Assembly (NCBI GenBank): GCA_030603745.1
Contig: JAUVXE010000006.1
Location: forward strand, 1 to 64,000
DNA: 64,000 nucleotides
DNA from: Coriobacteriia bacterium
Lineage (GTDB): Bacteria > Actinomycetota > Coriobacteriia > Anaerosomatales > SLCP01
Direction of reading: 5' to 3'
Translations under genes and position numbers: made by a program
Shown here: one piece after another, positions 44,487-52,249 of the stretch
Position numbering within the stretch: position 1 is the first letter of the stretch
Layout of the letters: each line of letters opens with the position of its first letter
Notes under the pieces: generated by a model
Database searches by the model: none
What the model was told of the DNA's origin: nothing
What the model saw: the letters and a program-made list of their open reading frames with translations, nothing else

Positions 44487-45372
44487 GACAGCACGCGCCG
44501 GAGGACTCGGGGAGAAGGTGCGGCTCCTGCTCGAGCTCGTGAAGTTCGAGCACTCGATCTTCGCGCTGCCCTACGCCTACATCGGCGCGCTCTACGGCGC
44601 GGCGGCGGTGGGCCGCTGGCCCACGTGGGCGGAGATCGGCTGGGTCACCGTCGCCATGGTGGGCGCCCGCGCTTTCGCGTTCGTCGTGAACCGTGCGGTG
44701 GACAAGGAGATCGACGCGCGCAACCCGCGCACCGCCGGGCGCGCGGTGCCCGCCGGGCTCATCAAGGCCGGCGAGCTCTGGGCGTTCGCGGCGGTGATGC
44801 TCGCCGCGTTCCTGCTCGCCGTCTGGCAGCTCGCGCCCGTCACGCGGCTCCTCTGGCCTCTCGTGCTCGCCGCGTTCCTGGTCTATCCGTATACCAAGCG
44901 CTTCACGTGGCTCTGCCACTACTGGCTCGGACTGTGCCTCGGACTTGCGCCGGTCGGAGCGTGGGTCGCCGTCGGGGCGCCCATCGGGGACCCGGCGCCG
45001 TGGCTCCTGGGCGCGGCCGTGCTCGTGTGGACCGCGGGTTTCGACATCATCTACGCCACGCAGGACTACGAGTGTGACGTGCGCGACGGCGTCCACAGCG
45101 TGCCGGCCGACCTCGGCATCGCGCCCGGACTGCTCATGACCCGGGCACTGCACGTCCTGACCGTGGTGCTCTTCGGCGCCGCAGGACTGCTCGTCGGCGC
45201 GGGGTGGCCCTACTACGCGGCTCTCACGATCGCCGCGGGGCTGCTGGCCTACGAGAACGGCATCGTGACGGCCGACGACCTGTCCCGGGTCGACGCGGCC
45301 TTCTTCACCTTCAACGGCATCATCGCTATGGTTGTGTTCGCGGGCGTGCTCGCCGACCGCCTGTTCGCCTGA
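44479..45372 (+). CDS. UbiA-family prenyltransferase (menaquinone)
   Basis: A 297-residue membrane prenyltransferase with eight or nine helices. The two aspartate-rich motifs are NRAVDKEIDARNPRT (NxxxDxxxD) and ATQDYECDVRDGVHS (DxxxD), which bind the Mg-diphosphate of the polyprenyl donor. Placed between UbiD and UbiX genes, it probably prenylates 1,4-dihydroxy-6-naphthoate (MqnP role). The TTG at 44479 overlaps the UbiD gene by 8 bases and has a poor ribosome site; GTG at 44518 is an alternative. Confidence 0.88.
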   Translation: MSETARAGGLGEKVRLLLELVKFEHSIFALPYAYIGALYGAAAVGRWPTWAEIGWVTVAMVGARAFAFVVNRAVDKEIDARNPRTAGRAVPAGLIKAGELWAFAAVMLAAFLLAVWQLAPVTRLLWPLVLAAFLVYPYTKRFTWLCHYWLGLCLGLAPVGAWVAVGAPIGDPAPWLLGAAVLVWTAGFDIIYATQDYECDVRDGVHSVPADLGIAPGLLMTRALHVLTVVLFGAAGLLVGAGWPYYAALTIAAGLLAYENGIVTADDLSRVDAAFFTFNGIIAMVVFAGVLADRLFA

Positions 45373-45397
45373 CATACTTCGAGGAGAGGGTTCACTC

Positions 45398-45994
45398 ATG
45401 GGCCGCTACACCGTCGCGATCACCGGTGCCTCAGGCAGCGCCTACGGGATGCGGCTCGTGGAACGCCTGCTCGCGGGAGGTCACGAGGTCACGCTCGTCA
45501 TGACCCAGGCCGGGATCGACGTCGCCGCCTACGAGCTCGAGTTCGACCTTCCCGCCGAGGAGCCCGCCCGGGCGCTCCTCCGGTTCCTGGAGCTCTCCGC
45601 AGAGTCACCGCTGCGGATCGCGTGCGCCGGCGACCTGTTCGACCCGATCGCCTCCGGATCACACGCTGTCGATGCGATGATCGTGATGCCCGCCTCGATG
45701 GGGTTCTGCGCCAGTGTCGCCGCGGGCCTCGCATCCAACCTGCCCGAGCGCGCCGCGGACGTCGCGCTCAAGGAGCGCCGGCCGCTGATCATGGTGCCGA
45801 GGGAGACCCCGCTCTCGCTCGTGCATCTGCGCAATCTCACCGCCCTCGCCGAGGCGGGCGCGGTGATCTGTCCCGCGATGCCGGCGTTCTACCATCGCCC
45901 CCACAGCCTCGATGACCAGGTGAACTTCCTCGTCGGCAAGGTCCTCGACCTCCTCGGCCTCGAGCACTCGCTGTTCGAGCGGTGGGGGGAGTGA
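45398..45994 (+). CDS. ubiX: UbiX-family flavin prenyltransferase
   Basis: A 198-residue flavoprotein that attaches dimethylallyl phosphate to FMN to make the prenyl-FMN cofactor of UbiD enzymes. It begins YTVAITGASGSAYGMRL, has IVMPASMGFCASVAAGLASNL near residue 95, the phosphate-binding RRPLIMVPRETPLS and a C-terminal HSLDDQVNFLVGKVLDLLG. ATG at 45398 follows GAGGAGAGGG. Its presence completes the UbiD-UbiA-UbiX trio. Confidence 0.93.
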   Translation: MGRYTVAITGASGSAYGMRLVERLLAGGHEVTLVMTQAGIDVAAYELEFDLPAEEPARALLRFLELSAESPLRIACAGDLFDPIASGSHAVDAMIVMPASMGFCASVAAGLASNLPERAADVALKERRPLIMVPRETPLSLVHLRNLTALAEAGAVICPAMPAFYHRPHSLDDQVNFLVGKVLDLLGLEHSLFERWGE

Positions 45995-46004
45995 CCCGCG
46001 GCGC

Positions 46005-46035
46005 TTGACGCTCCGTTCGCCGAGGGGGAGAATAT
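46005..46035 (+). promoter_or_regulatory. Possible promoter for the 50-residue protein gene
   Basis: TTGACG (46005-46010) and GAATAT (46030-46035), 19 bases apart, or AGAATA with 18. The leader to the ATG at 46113 is about 70 bases. Confidence 0.4.
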
Positions 46036-46112
46036 CTGTTCGAGGGTCGCACCATCGTAGCAGCACCACCGTAGCCGTAGTCGCAGTACAGTCGCAGCAG
46101 GAGGTATGGGCC

Positions 46113-46265
46113 ATGACCCTGTCGCAGGCGCGCGAGCGCTTCCCCCTCGTGCCCGTCGAGATCGTGAAGTGGGCACTCGAGAACATCCCTGATCCCCGCG
46201 ATGTCGAGCGTGGACTGCTCCGGCTGGAGCGGTCACGGCAGATCGAGATCAGGTACTCGGCGTAA
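46113..46265 (+). CDS. Small protein of 50 residues, function unknown
   Basis: ATG at 46113 follows the strong site AGGAGG, and a terminator hairpin stands 7 bases after the stop, so this looks like a real monocistronic gene. The protein is MTLSQARERFPLVPV... with a helix of alternating charged and hydrophobic residues (VEIVKWALENIPDPRDVERG) and a basic end. It has no Cys, no signal peptide and no membrane segment. I do not recognise a family. The longer in-frame reading from 46005 runs through the promoter region and is rejected. Confidence 0.6.
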   Translation: MTLSQARERFPLVPVEIVKWALENIPDPRDVERGLLRLERSRQIEIRYSA

Positions 46266-46272
46266 GAGTGCG

Positions 46273-46306
46273 GAAGGGCCGCCCGGAGGCGGCCCTTCTT
46301 CGTTTC
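46273..46306 (+). terminator. Terminator after the 50-residue protein gene
   Basis: GAAGGGCCGCC, loop CGGA, GGCGGCCCTTC, then TTCGTTT. A perfect 11-bp stem with a T-rich tail; it also lies directly past the 3' end of the minus-strand tRNA-Cys. Confidence 0.85.
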
Positions 46307-46380
46307 TGGAGGCGACGCCCGGATTCGAACCGGGGATAAGGGCTTTGCAGGCCCCTGCCTTACCCCTTGGCCACGTCGCC
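46307..46380 (-). tRNA. tRNA-Cys (anticodon GCA)
   Basis: A 74-base tRNA with encoded CCA. Acceptor GGCGACG pairs with CGTCGCC, with U73, the identity base of Cys tRNAs. The anticodon loop CTGCAAA gives GCA; T arm CCCGG-TTCGAAT-CCGGG. It lies 93 bases downstream of tRNA-Gly on the same strand and is probably co-transcribed. Confidence 0.95.
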
Positions 46381-46473
46381 GTCTGGTGCGCCGAAGCGGC
46401 GCGATATAAGAGCGAAGGTCGGCCCCGTGGGGCGCGTATCAAGCCTCCCGGACCGACCTTCGGATCGAATCGA

Positions 46474-46548
46474 TGGAGCGGACGAAGGGATTCGAACCCT
46501 CGACCCCCACCTTGGCAAGGTGGTGTTCTACCACTGAACTACGTCCGC
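46474..46548 (-). tRNA. tRNA-Gly (anticodon GCC)
   Basis: A 75-base tRNA with encoded CCA. Acceptor GCGGACG/CGTCCGC with discriminator T, anticodon stem CCACC/GGTGG around TTGCCAA (anticodon GCC), and T loop TTCGAAT. First of the minus-strand Gly-Cys pair. Confidence 0.95.
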
Positions 46549-46559
46549 GCGCAAAGGGT

Positions 46560-46588
46560 AGTCTAGCAGTGAGGTATGAGGGGTGCAA
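46560..46588 (-). promoter_or_regulatory. Promoter of tRNA-Gly/tRNA-Cys
   Basis: On the minus strand TTGCAC (46588-46583) and TAGACT (46565-46560) are exactly 17 bases apart, and the -10 ends 11 bases before the mature tRNA-Gly. Confidence 0.75.
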
Positions 46589-46647
46589 GGAAGAATCCCA
46601 GGAAGATGCGGTGCGAAATCGGGGGTGGCGCGAACGCCAGGAGTTGG

Positions 46648-46653
46648 TACAAT
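46648..46653 (+). promoter_or_regulatory. -10 box for tRNA-Val
   Basis: TACAAT, 27 bases before the mature tRNA; no good -35 is visible. The tRNA-Val and tRNA-Gly promoters diverge within the 132-base gap 46549-46680, which holds nothing else I recognise. Confidence 0.5.
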
Positions 46654-46680
46654 GTGCGTCGCTGCCGATGTGCGGCACAT

Positions 46681-46755
46681 GGGCGCTTAGCTCAGGGGGA
46701 GAGCACTTCCTTGACGCGGAAGGGGTCAGAGGTTCAAATCCTCTAGCGCCCACCA
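46681..46755 (+). tRNA. tRNA-Val (anticodon GAC)
   Basis: A 75-base tRNA with encoded CCA. Acceptor GGGCGCT/AGCGCCC, discriminator A, anticodon stem CTTCC/GGAAG around TTGACGC (anticodon GAC), and T arm AGAGG-TTCAAAT-CCTCT. Confidence 0.95.
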
Positions 46756-46764
46756 TGTACTCAG

Positions 46765-46800
46765 AAAGGCCCTGCCGGGAGCATCCGGCGGGGCCTTTGT
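46765..46800 (+). terminator. Terminator after tRNA-Val
   Basis: AAAGGCCCTGCCGG, a six-base loop, and CCGGCGGGGCCTTT, then GT. A 14-bp stem with one G-U pair immediately behind the tRNA. Confidence 0.8.
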
Positions 46801-46865
46801 CGTCGCGGGTACGGGTATAGACCCCACGAGACACCCGACTGTACCCGCGCGATGGAGGAGACCAC

Positions 46866-47228
46866 ATGCCCCGCACGGCATCCGTTCGTCCGCTGACACT
46901 GCTGCTGCTCGCCGTGGTGCTGTTCGCCCTCGTGGCTGTCGGGCCGATCGGGTGCGGGGCCGATGAGCCGGTCACGCCGCCTCCCGCGCCTGAGCCCGCG
47001 CCTGAGCCCGCGCCCGAGCCCGGAGGTGACGCCGCCGAACCCATGGACGACCCCGACCTCGTACTCGTCGAATCGAAGTGTTCCGGTTGCCATGCCCTCG
47101 ACCGGGTCTGGGCGAAGACGCAGGACCGCGCCGGCTGGGAGGCCACCGTGGGGCGCATGGAGGCGAACGGGTTGCAGGTCACCGACGCCGAGCGCGCCAG
47201 GATCATCGACTACCTCGCCACTCGGTGA
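46866..47228 (+). CDS. Single-haem lipoprotein (c-type cytochrome-like)
   Basis: A 120-residue protein. A lipoprotein signal ends in a GPIGC lipobox with Cys30, followed by a Pro/Ala/Glu repeat linker (repeats of APEP) up to residue 52. The C-terminal part has one haem-attachment motif CSGCH at residues 72-76 and a candidate distal Met near residue 97. It should lie outside the membrane, tethered by lipid, and carry electrons. Haem attachment would need a cytochrome c maturation system, which fits the presence of CcdA in this window. ATG at 46866 follows GGAGACC. Confidence 0.82.
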   Translation: MPRTASVRPLTLLLLAVVLFALVAVGPIGCGADEPVTPPPAPEPAPEPAPEPGGDAAEPMDDPDLVLVESKCSGCHALDRVWAKTQDRAGWEATVGRMEANGLQVTDAERARIIDYLATR

Positions 47229-47269
47229 GCGCCGCCTGACCTGTCGGGAGTCGCAGGTCCGCCGGCTTC

Positions 47270-48157
47270 CTAGGGGACGATCATCCTGGCCGCCCGTGGC
47301 AGGACCCGGGCGGTCAGGGGGGTCGTCGCCGAGGCGACCTCGCCGTCGTACTGCAGCCTAAGCGGGGGATCGGACTCGATGCGCACCTCGCGCGCGGTGT
47401 GCACCTCGAGGCCCGGCGAGCGAGCCGGGTTCTCGATGAACCGGTCGATGAACGCCGCCCAGACGGCCGGTATGAGTTCAGGCACGTACTTCGTGCGCAC
47501 GACCACCACCTCGAACAGGCCGTCCGACGGGTCGCTCTCGTGCGCGAGCGCGAGGTCGAACTGGACGCGCACGACGTTCATGACGAGCACCGCCATCCCC
47601 TCGGTCTCCACCGTGCGTCCGTCGAGATCCAGGGTGAAGTGCGCGACGGTCGGGGTGAGGTTCTGCAAGGCGCCCACCAGGTAGGCGGCTGCGCCGAGGG
47701 ACTTCTTGTAGCGGTCCGCCGCCTCCATGATGGCCGCGTCGTAGCCGGCGCCGGCCGCGACGATGAACCCGCTCGGGGCGCCGTCGGCTCCGAACGTGAG
47801 CTCCCCGAGGTCGATGTCACGGGTCGCGCCGCGCACGGTCGCGCGTGCGAGCGCGAGCGGATCGGTCGGGATATCGAGGTTGAGGGCGAGGAGGTTGGCG
47901 GTACCTGCGGGGTAGGCGAGGATCGGGATCCCCGTGTTGGCGAGCGTGCGGCAGACCGCGGACACGGTACCGTCGCCGCCGGCCGCGACCACGCAGTCGT
48001 GGTCCGCGGCGTCCGCGAGCAGCCGCTCGAGCTCTCCTCCGAGGCCGAGGAACCTGATCGTGACCTCGGCCCCGGCCTCGCCGAGGGCGCGGACGTAGTC
48101 GTAGAGGCCGGAGTCACCCTGGCCCGACCTCAGGTTCACGATCATCAGGACGCGCAT
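47270..48157 (-). CDS. Diacylglycerol/lipid kinase family protein
   Basis: A 295-residue enzyme of the DgkB/YegS family. The catalytic nucleotide loop is AAGGDGTVSAV near residues 58-68, followed by PILAYPAGTANLLA, and IVAAGAGYDAAIME in the second domain; the C-terminal half is a beta-sandwich. It probably phosphorylates diacylglycerol or a related lipid with ATP. The start at 48157 has a complementary AGGAG upstream. It is divergent from the RNase D gene across about 117 bases. Confidence 0.87.
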   Translation of the reverse strand: MRVLMIVNLRSGQGDSGLYDYVRALGEAGAEVTIRFLGLGGELERLLADAADHDCVVAAGGDGTVSAVCRTLANTGIPILAYPAGTANLLALNLDIPTDPLALARATVRGATRDIDLGELTFGADGAPSGFIVAAGAGYDAAIMEAADRYKKSLGAAAYLVGALQNLTPTVAHFTLDLDGRTVETEGMAVLVMNVVRVQFDLALAHESDPSDGLFEVVVVRTKYVPELIPAVWAAFIDRFIENPARSPGLEVHTAREVRIESDPPLRLQYDGEVASATTPLTARVLPRAARMIVP

Positions 48158-48274
48158 CTGCTCACTCCTCAGCGGGCGATCTCTGCGGTGCGGTCGTGCA
48201 CCGTCACGTACACTCGTACCCGATACGGTATTGTGTGAACGGGTCGGTTACCAGGGTGTGTCGAAGGGAGCGCG

Positions 48275-49435
48275 GTGTACGTCAGCGACAGGGCGGGCTT
48301 GCGTTCGTTGGTAGAGCAGCTGCGCGGGGCGGAGTTCCTCGCGCTCGACACGGAGTTCATGCGGGAGCGGACGTACTACGCGCGGCTCTGCCTGATCCAG
48401 GTCGGCACCGACGACGTCCAGGCGATCATCGACCCGCTCGTCATCGACGATCTCGGTCCGCTGCTCGACCTGCTCGCCGACACGCGGACAACCAAGGTGC
48501 TGCACGCCGGCTCGCAGGACCTCGAGATCTTCTACCAGCTCTCGGGCCGGGTCCCGGCGCCGGTGTTCGACACCCAGGTCGCCGCCACGCTCGCGGGATA
48601 CCCTACCCAGGTGGGCTACGGGCAGTTGGTGAACGAGGTCTGCGGCGTCAAGCTCGACAAGTCCGACACGTTCACCGACTGGGCGCGACGGCCGCTCTCC
48701 GGGACCCAGATCGAGTACGCGCTCAACGACGTCCGCTACCTCCCCACGATCTACCGTGAGCTGCGCGGACGGCTCGAGGCGGAAGGCCGGCTGGCGTGGC
48801 TTGAGCCCGACTTCGACCGGATGGTCGATCCGGCGACCTACGAGGTCGTTCCCGAGGAGCAGTTCCGGCGGGTCAAGCGGATGGCGTCGCTCAAGCCGAG
48901 GCAGCTCGGCGTGCTGATGGTGCTCACCGCGTGGCGAGAGCGCGAGGCGCAGCGACGCGACGTGCCCCGTCGCTGGATCCTCGGAGACGAGAGCCTGCTC
49001 GAGATCGCGCGGCGCGCGCCGAAGGACCGCGCCGAGCTGCTTGCCATCCGCGGGGTGGGGGACAAGCTGCCCAAAGCCGCGTACACGGGCGTTCTCGAGG
49101 CGGTCGCGCGCGGTCTCGCCCTGCCCGAGGACGAACTGCCGCGGCTCGAGCGTCGCCGCCGCCGCCCGGTCGACGTCGACGGGGCCGTCGACCTCATGGC
49201 CGCCCTCGTCCGGCTGCGGGCCAAGGAGCACGGGGTCGCGACCCCGCTCCTGGCTTCCCGTGACGATCTCGAGATGCTCGCTGGCGGGGAGCGGGACGGC
49301 TCGTCGCTCCTGGAGGGGTGGCGCCGGACGATCGTGGGTGATGAGCTCCTGCGGCTGCTCGACGGATCACTCGCGCTCCGTCTCGGCGACGGCAGGATCG
49401 TGGTCGAGGAGTTCGAGGAGCCTGGCGGGGAATAG
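48275..49435 (+). CDS. rnd: Ribonuclease D
   Basis: A 386-residue DEDD-type 3'-5' exoribonuclease involved in tRNA and stable-RNA 3' maturation. The exonuclease domain shows LALDTEFMRERTYYARL (residues 22-38), VLHAGSQDLEIFY and YALNDVRYL (DEDDy). An HRDC domain spans about 205-285 with KDRAELLAIRGVGD. GTG at 48275 follows GAAGGGAGC. The C-terminal 100 residues form a second helical domain, as usual. Confidence 0.92.
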   Translation: MYVSDRAGLRSLVEQLRGAEFLALDTEFMRERTYYARLCLIQVGTDDVQAIIDPLVIDDLGPLLDLLADTRTTKVLHAGSQDLEIFYQLSGRVPAPVFDTQVAATLAGYPTQVGYGQLVNEVCGVKLDKSDTFTDWARRPLSGTQIEYALNDVRYLPTIYRELRGRLEAEGRLAWLEPDFDRMVDPATYEVVPEEQFRRVKRMASLKPRQLGVLMVLTAWREREAQRRDVPRRWILGDESLLEIARRAPKDRAELLAIRGVGDKLPKAAYTGVLEAVARGLALPEDELPRLERRRRRPVDVDGAVDLMAALVRLRAKEHGVATPLLASRDDLEMLAGGERDGSSLLEGWRRTIVGDELLRLLDGSLALRLGDGRIVVEEFEEPGGE

Positions 49436-49557
49436 GAATCGTATGGTGGTCCCTCGCGCATGCGAAGCATGGCAGGGGGTTTGCATCTATCGCGGTTCCC
49501 GCGCCCGTCGCGCACGGCGGGCGCGACCAGGCAGTATCGATCGACACGGAGGCGCAT

Positions 49558-50226
49558 ATGTTCGGGTCCTACCTTCCGATCCTCATTCTCGCGGTCGCTC
49601 TCGGCGCGATCACGCAGTGGTTCGTGAACTCCTCGTTCCGCCGCTTCTCGGCCGTGCCGCTCGCCACGGGCCGTAGCGGGGCCGAGGTCGCTCGCTCGAT
49701 GCTCGACGCCGAGGGGCTCCACCATGTCGGCATCGAGATGGTCTCCGGACACCTCACCGACCACTACGACCCGCGAGCGGACGTGCTGCGGCTCTCGAAG
49801 GATGTCTTCCAGGGACGTACCGTCGCCGCGGCGGGCGTCGCCGCGCACGAGGCCGGTCATGCCGTCCAGCACGCCCGGGGTTTCCTCGCGGCCCGCGCGC
49901 GGCAGGTGCTCGTGCCGACCGCCAACATCGGCTCCTCGCTCGCCTTCCCGCTCATCCTCGGTGGCATCTTCATCGGGCTTGCGGACCTGATCATGCTCGG
50001 CGTGATCTTCTTCGCGGGCGCGGTGCTCTTCCAGATCGTCACGTTGCCGGTCGAGTTCGACGCCTCCAGGCGCGCGCTGGCCTCCCTGAACACGGGCAAC
50101 GTGCTCCCCGACGACCAGGTGAGGGGCGCCCGTACGGTGCTGACCGCTGCGGCGCTGACGTACGTCGCCGCCACGCTCGTCGCCGTGCTGCAGCTGCTCT
50201 ACTACCTCGGCCTGGCACGACGGTAG
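49558..50226 (+). CDS. YugP-type membrane zinc metallopeptidase
   Basis: A 222-residue membrane protein of the PF04298 neutral-zinc-peptidase group. An N-terminal helix is followed by a cytosolic part with the zinc motif HEAGHAVQHARG near residue 99 and then three or four helices. The DHYDPRADVLRLS segment is also conserved in the family. Substrates are not known. ATG at 49558 follows ACGGAGG. It is a single gene between rnd and xseA. Confidence 0.88.
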   Translation: MFGSYLPILILAVALGAITQWFVNSSFRRFSAVPLATGRSGAEVARSMLDAEGLHHVGIEMVSGHLTDHYDPRADVLRLSKDVFQGRTVAAAGVAAHEAGHAVQHARGFLAARARQVLVPTANIGSSLAFPLILGGIFIGLADLIMLGVIFFAGAVLFQIVTLPVEFDASRRALASLNTGNVLPDDQVRGARTVLTAAALTYVAATLVAVLQLLYYLGLARR

Positions 50227-50306
50227 CCGGTCGCCTCGGCGAGGCGCGACGCGAAACGCGGTCGCGGTACGAGTCCTGATCCAGATCGATCTCGAGGGGG
50301 GAACCG

Positions 50307-51593
50307 GTGGGTCCACAACGCGCGGTGAGCGTCACCGAGGCGATGGGGTCGGCCAAGCGCGCCCTCGAACAGGTGCGCCTGCGGGTGGTCGGCGAGGTCT
50401 CGGAGTTCGCTGACAAGCCCGGCTACCGGGCGGCGTACTTCACCGTCGCCGATGGCGGCGCCGCCATGCCGTGCCTGATGTGGCGGGACCAGTACCAGGC
50501 GAGCGGCGTCCGGCTCAGATGCGGGATGCTCGTCGAGATGACCGGCCACTTCTCGGCCTACGCCCCCAAGGGCCGCCTCCAGTTCGTCGTACGGGACCTG
50601 CAGCTCGCCGGCGAGGGGCAGCTGCGCATGCAGGTGGCCGAGCTCGCCCGGCGGCTCGAGGCGGAGGGGCTCATGCGCGAGGAGCGCAAGCGCTCTCTGC
50701 CGGCCTACCCCCGGCGCATCGGCCTCGTCACCTCGCCGAGGGGCAAGGCCGTCCATGACGTCGTCCGCACGCTCAAGCGGCGCTACCCGCTCGCCGAGAT
50801 CGTCTTCGCCGGGGTGCCGGTCGAGGGATCCGACGCCGCCTCGGCGATCGCCGCGGGTCTTCGCACCGTCGCCGAAGCGGGTCCGGATCTCGTCCTGCTC
50901 GTGCGTGGCGGCGGCTCCTACGAGGACCTCATGCCCTTCAACGCCGAGGAGGTCGCGCGGGCCGTTGTCGCGTGTCCCGTGCCTGTCGTGACCGGTATCG
51001 GGCACGAGCCCGACACCTCCATCGCGGACATGGTCGCCGACCTTCGTGCGTCGACCCCCACCGCGGCCGCCGAGTCCGCCGCACCGGCGATCGAGGAGGT
51101 GCGCGCCGCGCTCGCCACCACCTCGCGCCGGCTCGGCCGCGCGCTCGCGCACCGGGTGCAACACGCTGAGCACCAGGTCGCCGTCCTCGCGCGACGACCT
51201 GTCTTCACGGACTGCTCGGTCGTGGTGGGTCAGGCGGCACAGGCGCTCGACCAGGCGGCGCTCGCCCTGCACCGGGCGCTCCCGGCGCGTCTTGAGCGCG
51301 AGGCGGAGCGGGTGCGCTACGCGCGGGAGGGGCTCGTCCGGGTCGGGCCGCGCATCGGCGAACGGGACGCCGAGCGGGTGGCCGTGGGCGCCGCGGAGCT
51401 CGATGCGCTCTCGCCGCTGAAGGTCCTCGGCAGAGGGTACGCCGTGTGCTACACGGCCGACGGCGCGAACGTGGTGCGCTCGGCGGCCGAGGTCGGGGTG
51501 GGGGACCGGGTCGGAGTACGGGTCGGGTCGGGTCGGCTCGGCTGTATCGTTGAGGAAGTGGAGAGGAGTGACGATGGACGAAGCGGTCTGTAA
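50307..51593 (+). CDS. xseA: Exodeoxyribonuclease VII large subunit
   Basis: A 428-residue enzyme subunit that degrades single-stranded DNA into oligonucleotides. The N-terminal OB fold (about residues 10-110) contains FTVADGGAAMPCLMW, and the catalytic part IGLVTSPRGKAVHDV, LVLLVRGGGSYEDLMPFN and GIGHEPDTSIADMVADLRASTPTAAAE. GTG at 50307 follows GAGGGGGGA. The gene overlaps xseB by 20 bases, giving the two subunits in tandem. Confidence 0.94.
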   Translation: MGPQRAVSVTEAMGSAKRALEQVRLRVVGEVSEFADKPGYRAAYFTVADGGAAMPCLMWRDQYQASGVRLRCGMLVEMTGHFSAYAPKGRLQFVVRDLQLAGEGQLRMQVAELARRLEAEGLMREERKRSLPAYPRRIGLVTSPRGKAVHDVVRTLKRRYPLAEIVFAGVPVEGSDAASAIAAGLRTVAEAGPDLVLLVRGGGSYEDLMPFNAEEVARAVVACPVPVVTGIGHEPDTSIADMVADLRASTPTAAAESAAPAIEEVRAALATTSRRLGRALAHRVQHAEHQVAVLARRPVFTDCSVVVGQAAQALDQAALALHRALPARLEREAERVRYAREGLVRVGPRIGERDAERVAVGAAELDALSPLKVLGRGYAVCYTADGANVVRSAAEVGVGDRVGVRVGSGRLGCIVEEVERSDDGRSGL

Positions 51594-51807
51594 GGCGCCC
51601 GACGAGATGGCGTTCGGAGAAGCGCTCGCCGAGCTCGAGGCTATCGTGCGGGGTCTCGAGAGCGGGCAGCTCGAGCTCGAGGAGAGCATGACCCGCTATC
51701 AGCGGGGCGTGGCACTGTTGCAGGCGCTCCAGGGCAAGCTCTCCGATGCGCAGCAGAAGGTGACGGCGCTCCTCGGCGAGATCGAGGCCGACGCCGAGGG
51801 CGAGTAA
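51574..51807 (+). CDS. xseB: Exodeoxyribonuclease VII small subunit
   Basis: A 77-residue helical protein with the XseB core FGEALAELEAIVRGLESGQLELEESM. ATG at 51574 is chosen because AGAGGAGTG precedes it; an upstream GTG in the same frame adds eight unlike residues. The C-terminus is acidic. Confidence 0.92.
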   Translation: MDEAVCKAPDEMAFGEALAELEAIVRGLESGQLELEESMTRYQRGVALLQALQGKLSDAQQKVTALLGEIEADAEGE

Positions 51808-51898
51808 GAGGGGCGAGGTGCGACCCTCAGCACGTCGCAGCCCTGCACGTGCGGGTGCGCTACACTTGGACTCACCGGTCGAGAGGGAGGGGGCACGC

Positions 51899-52249
51899 GT
51901 GTCCAGCTGTGTGTTCTGCATGATCGCCAGGGACGAGATCCCGGCGAAGAGGGTCCTCGAGAACGACGCGGTCATCGCGTTCGACGACATCGCGCCGCAG
52001 GCGCCGGTCCACGTGCTGATCATCCCGCGTGAGCACCACGCGGACCTCGGCGACCACGTGCCCGCCGAGACGCTGCGGGCGCTGTTCGAGGCGGTTCCGG
52101 AGGTCGCCGCCATCAAGGGCGTCGAGGAGTCCGGATACCGGGTGATCGTCAACAACGGGCGCGACGCGAACCAGACGGTCGCGCATCTGCACGTGCATGT
52201 CATCGGTGGCAAGGCCATGTCGCACGGCATGGTCGCGTTCGAGGAGTGA
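51899..52249 (+). CDS. HIT-family nucleotide hydrolase
   Basis: A 116-residue histidine-triad protein of the HINT type, which hydrolyses AMP-lysine or related phosphoramidates. It opens with CVFCMIARDEIPAKRV, contains the NNGRDANQTVAHLHVHVIGG stretch with the HxHxH triad, and is typical in length. GTG at 51899 follows GAGGGAGGGGG. A TACACT at 51861-51866 might be its -10 box. It overlaps the DegV gene (TGATG). Confidence 0.9.
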   Translation: MSSCVFCMIARDEIPAKRVLENDAVIAFDDIAPQAPVHVLIIPREHHADLGDHVPAETLRALFEAVPEVAAIKGVEESGYRVIVNNGRDANQTVAHLHVHVIGGKAMSHGMVAFEE

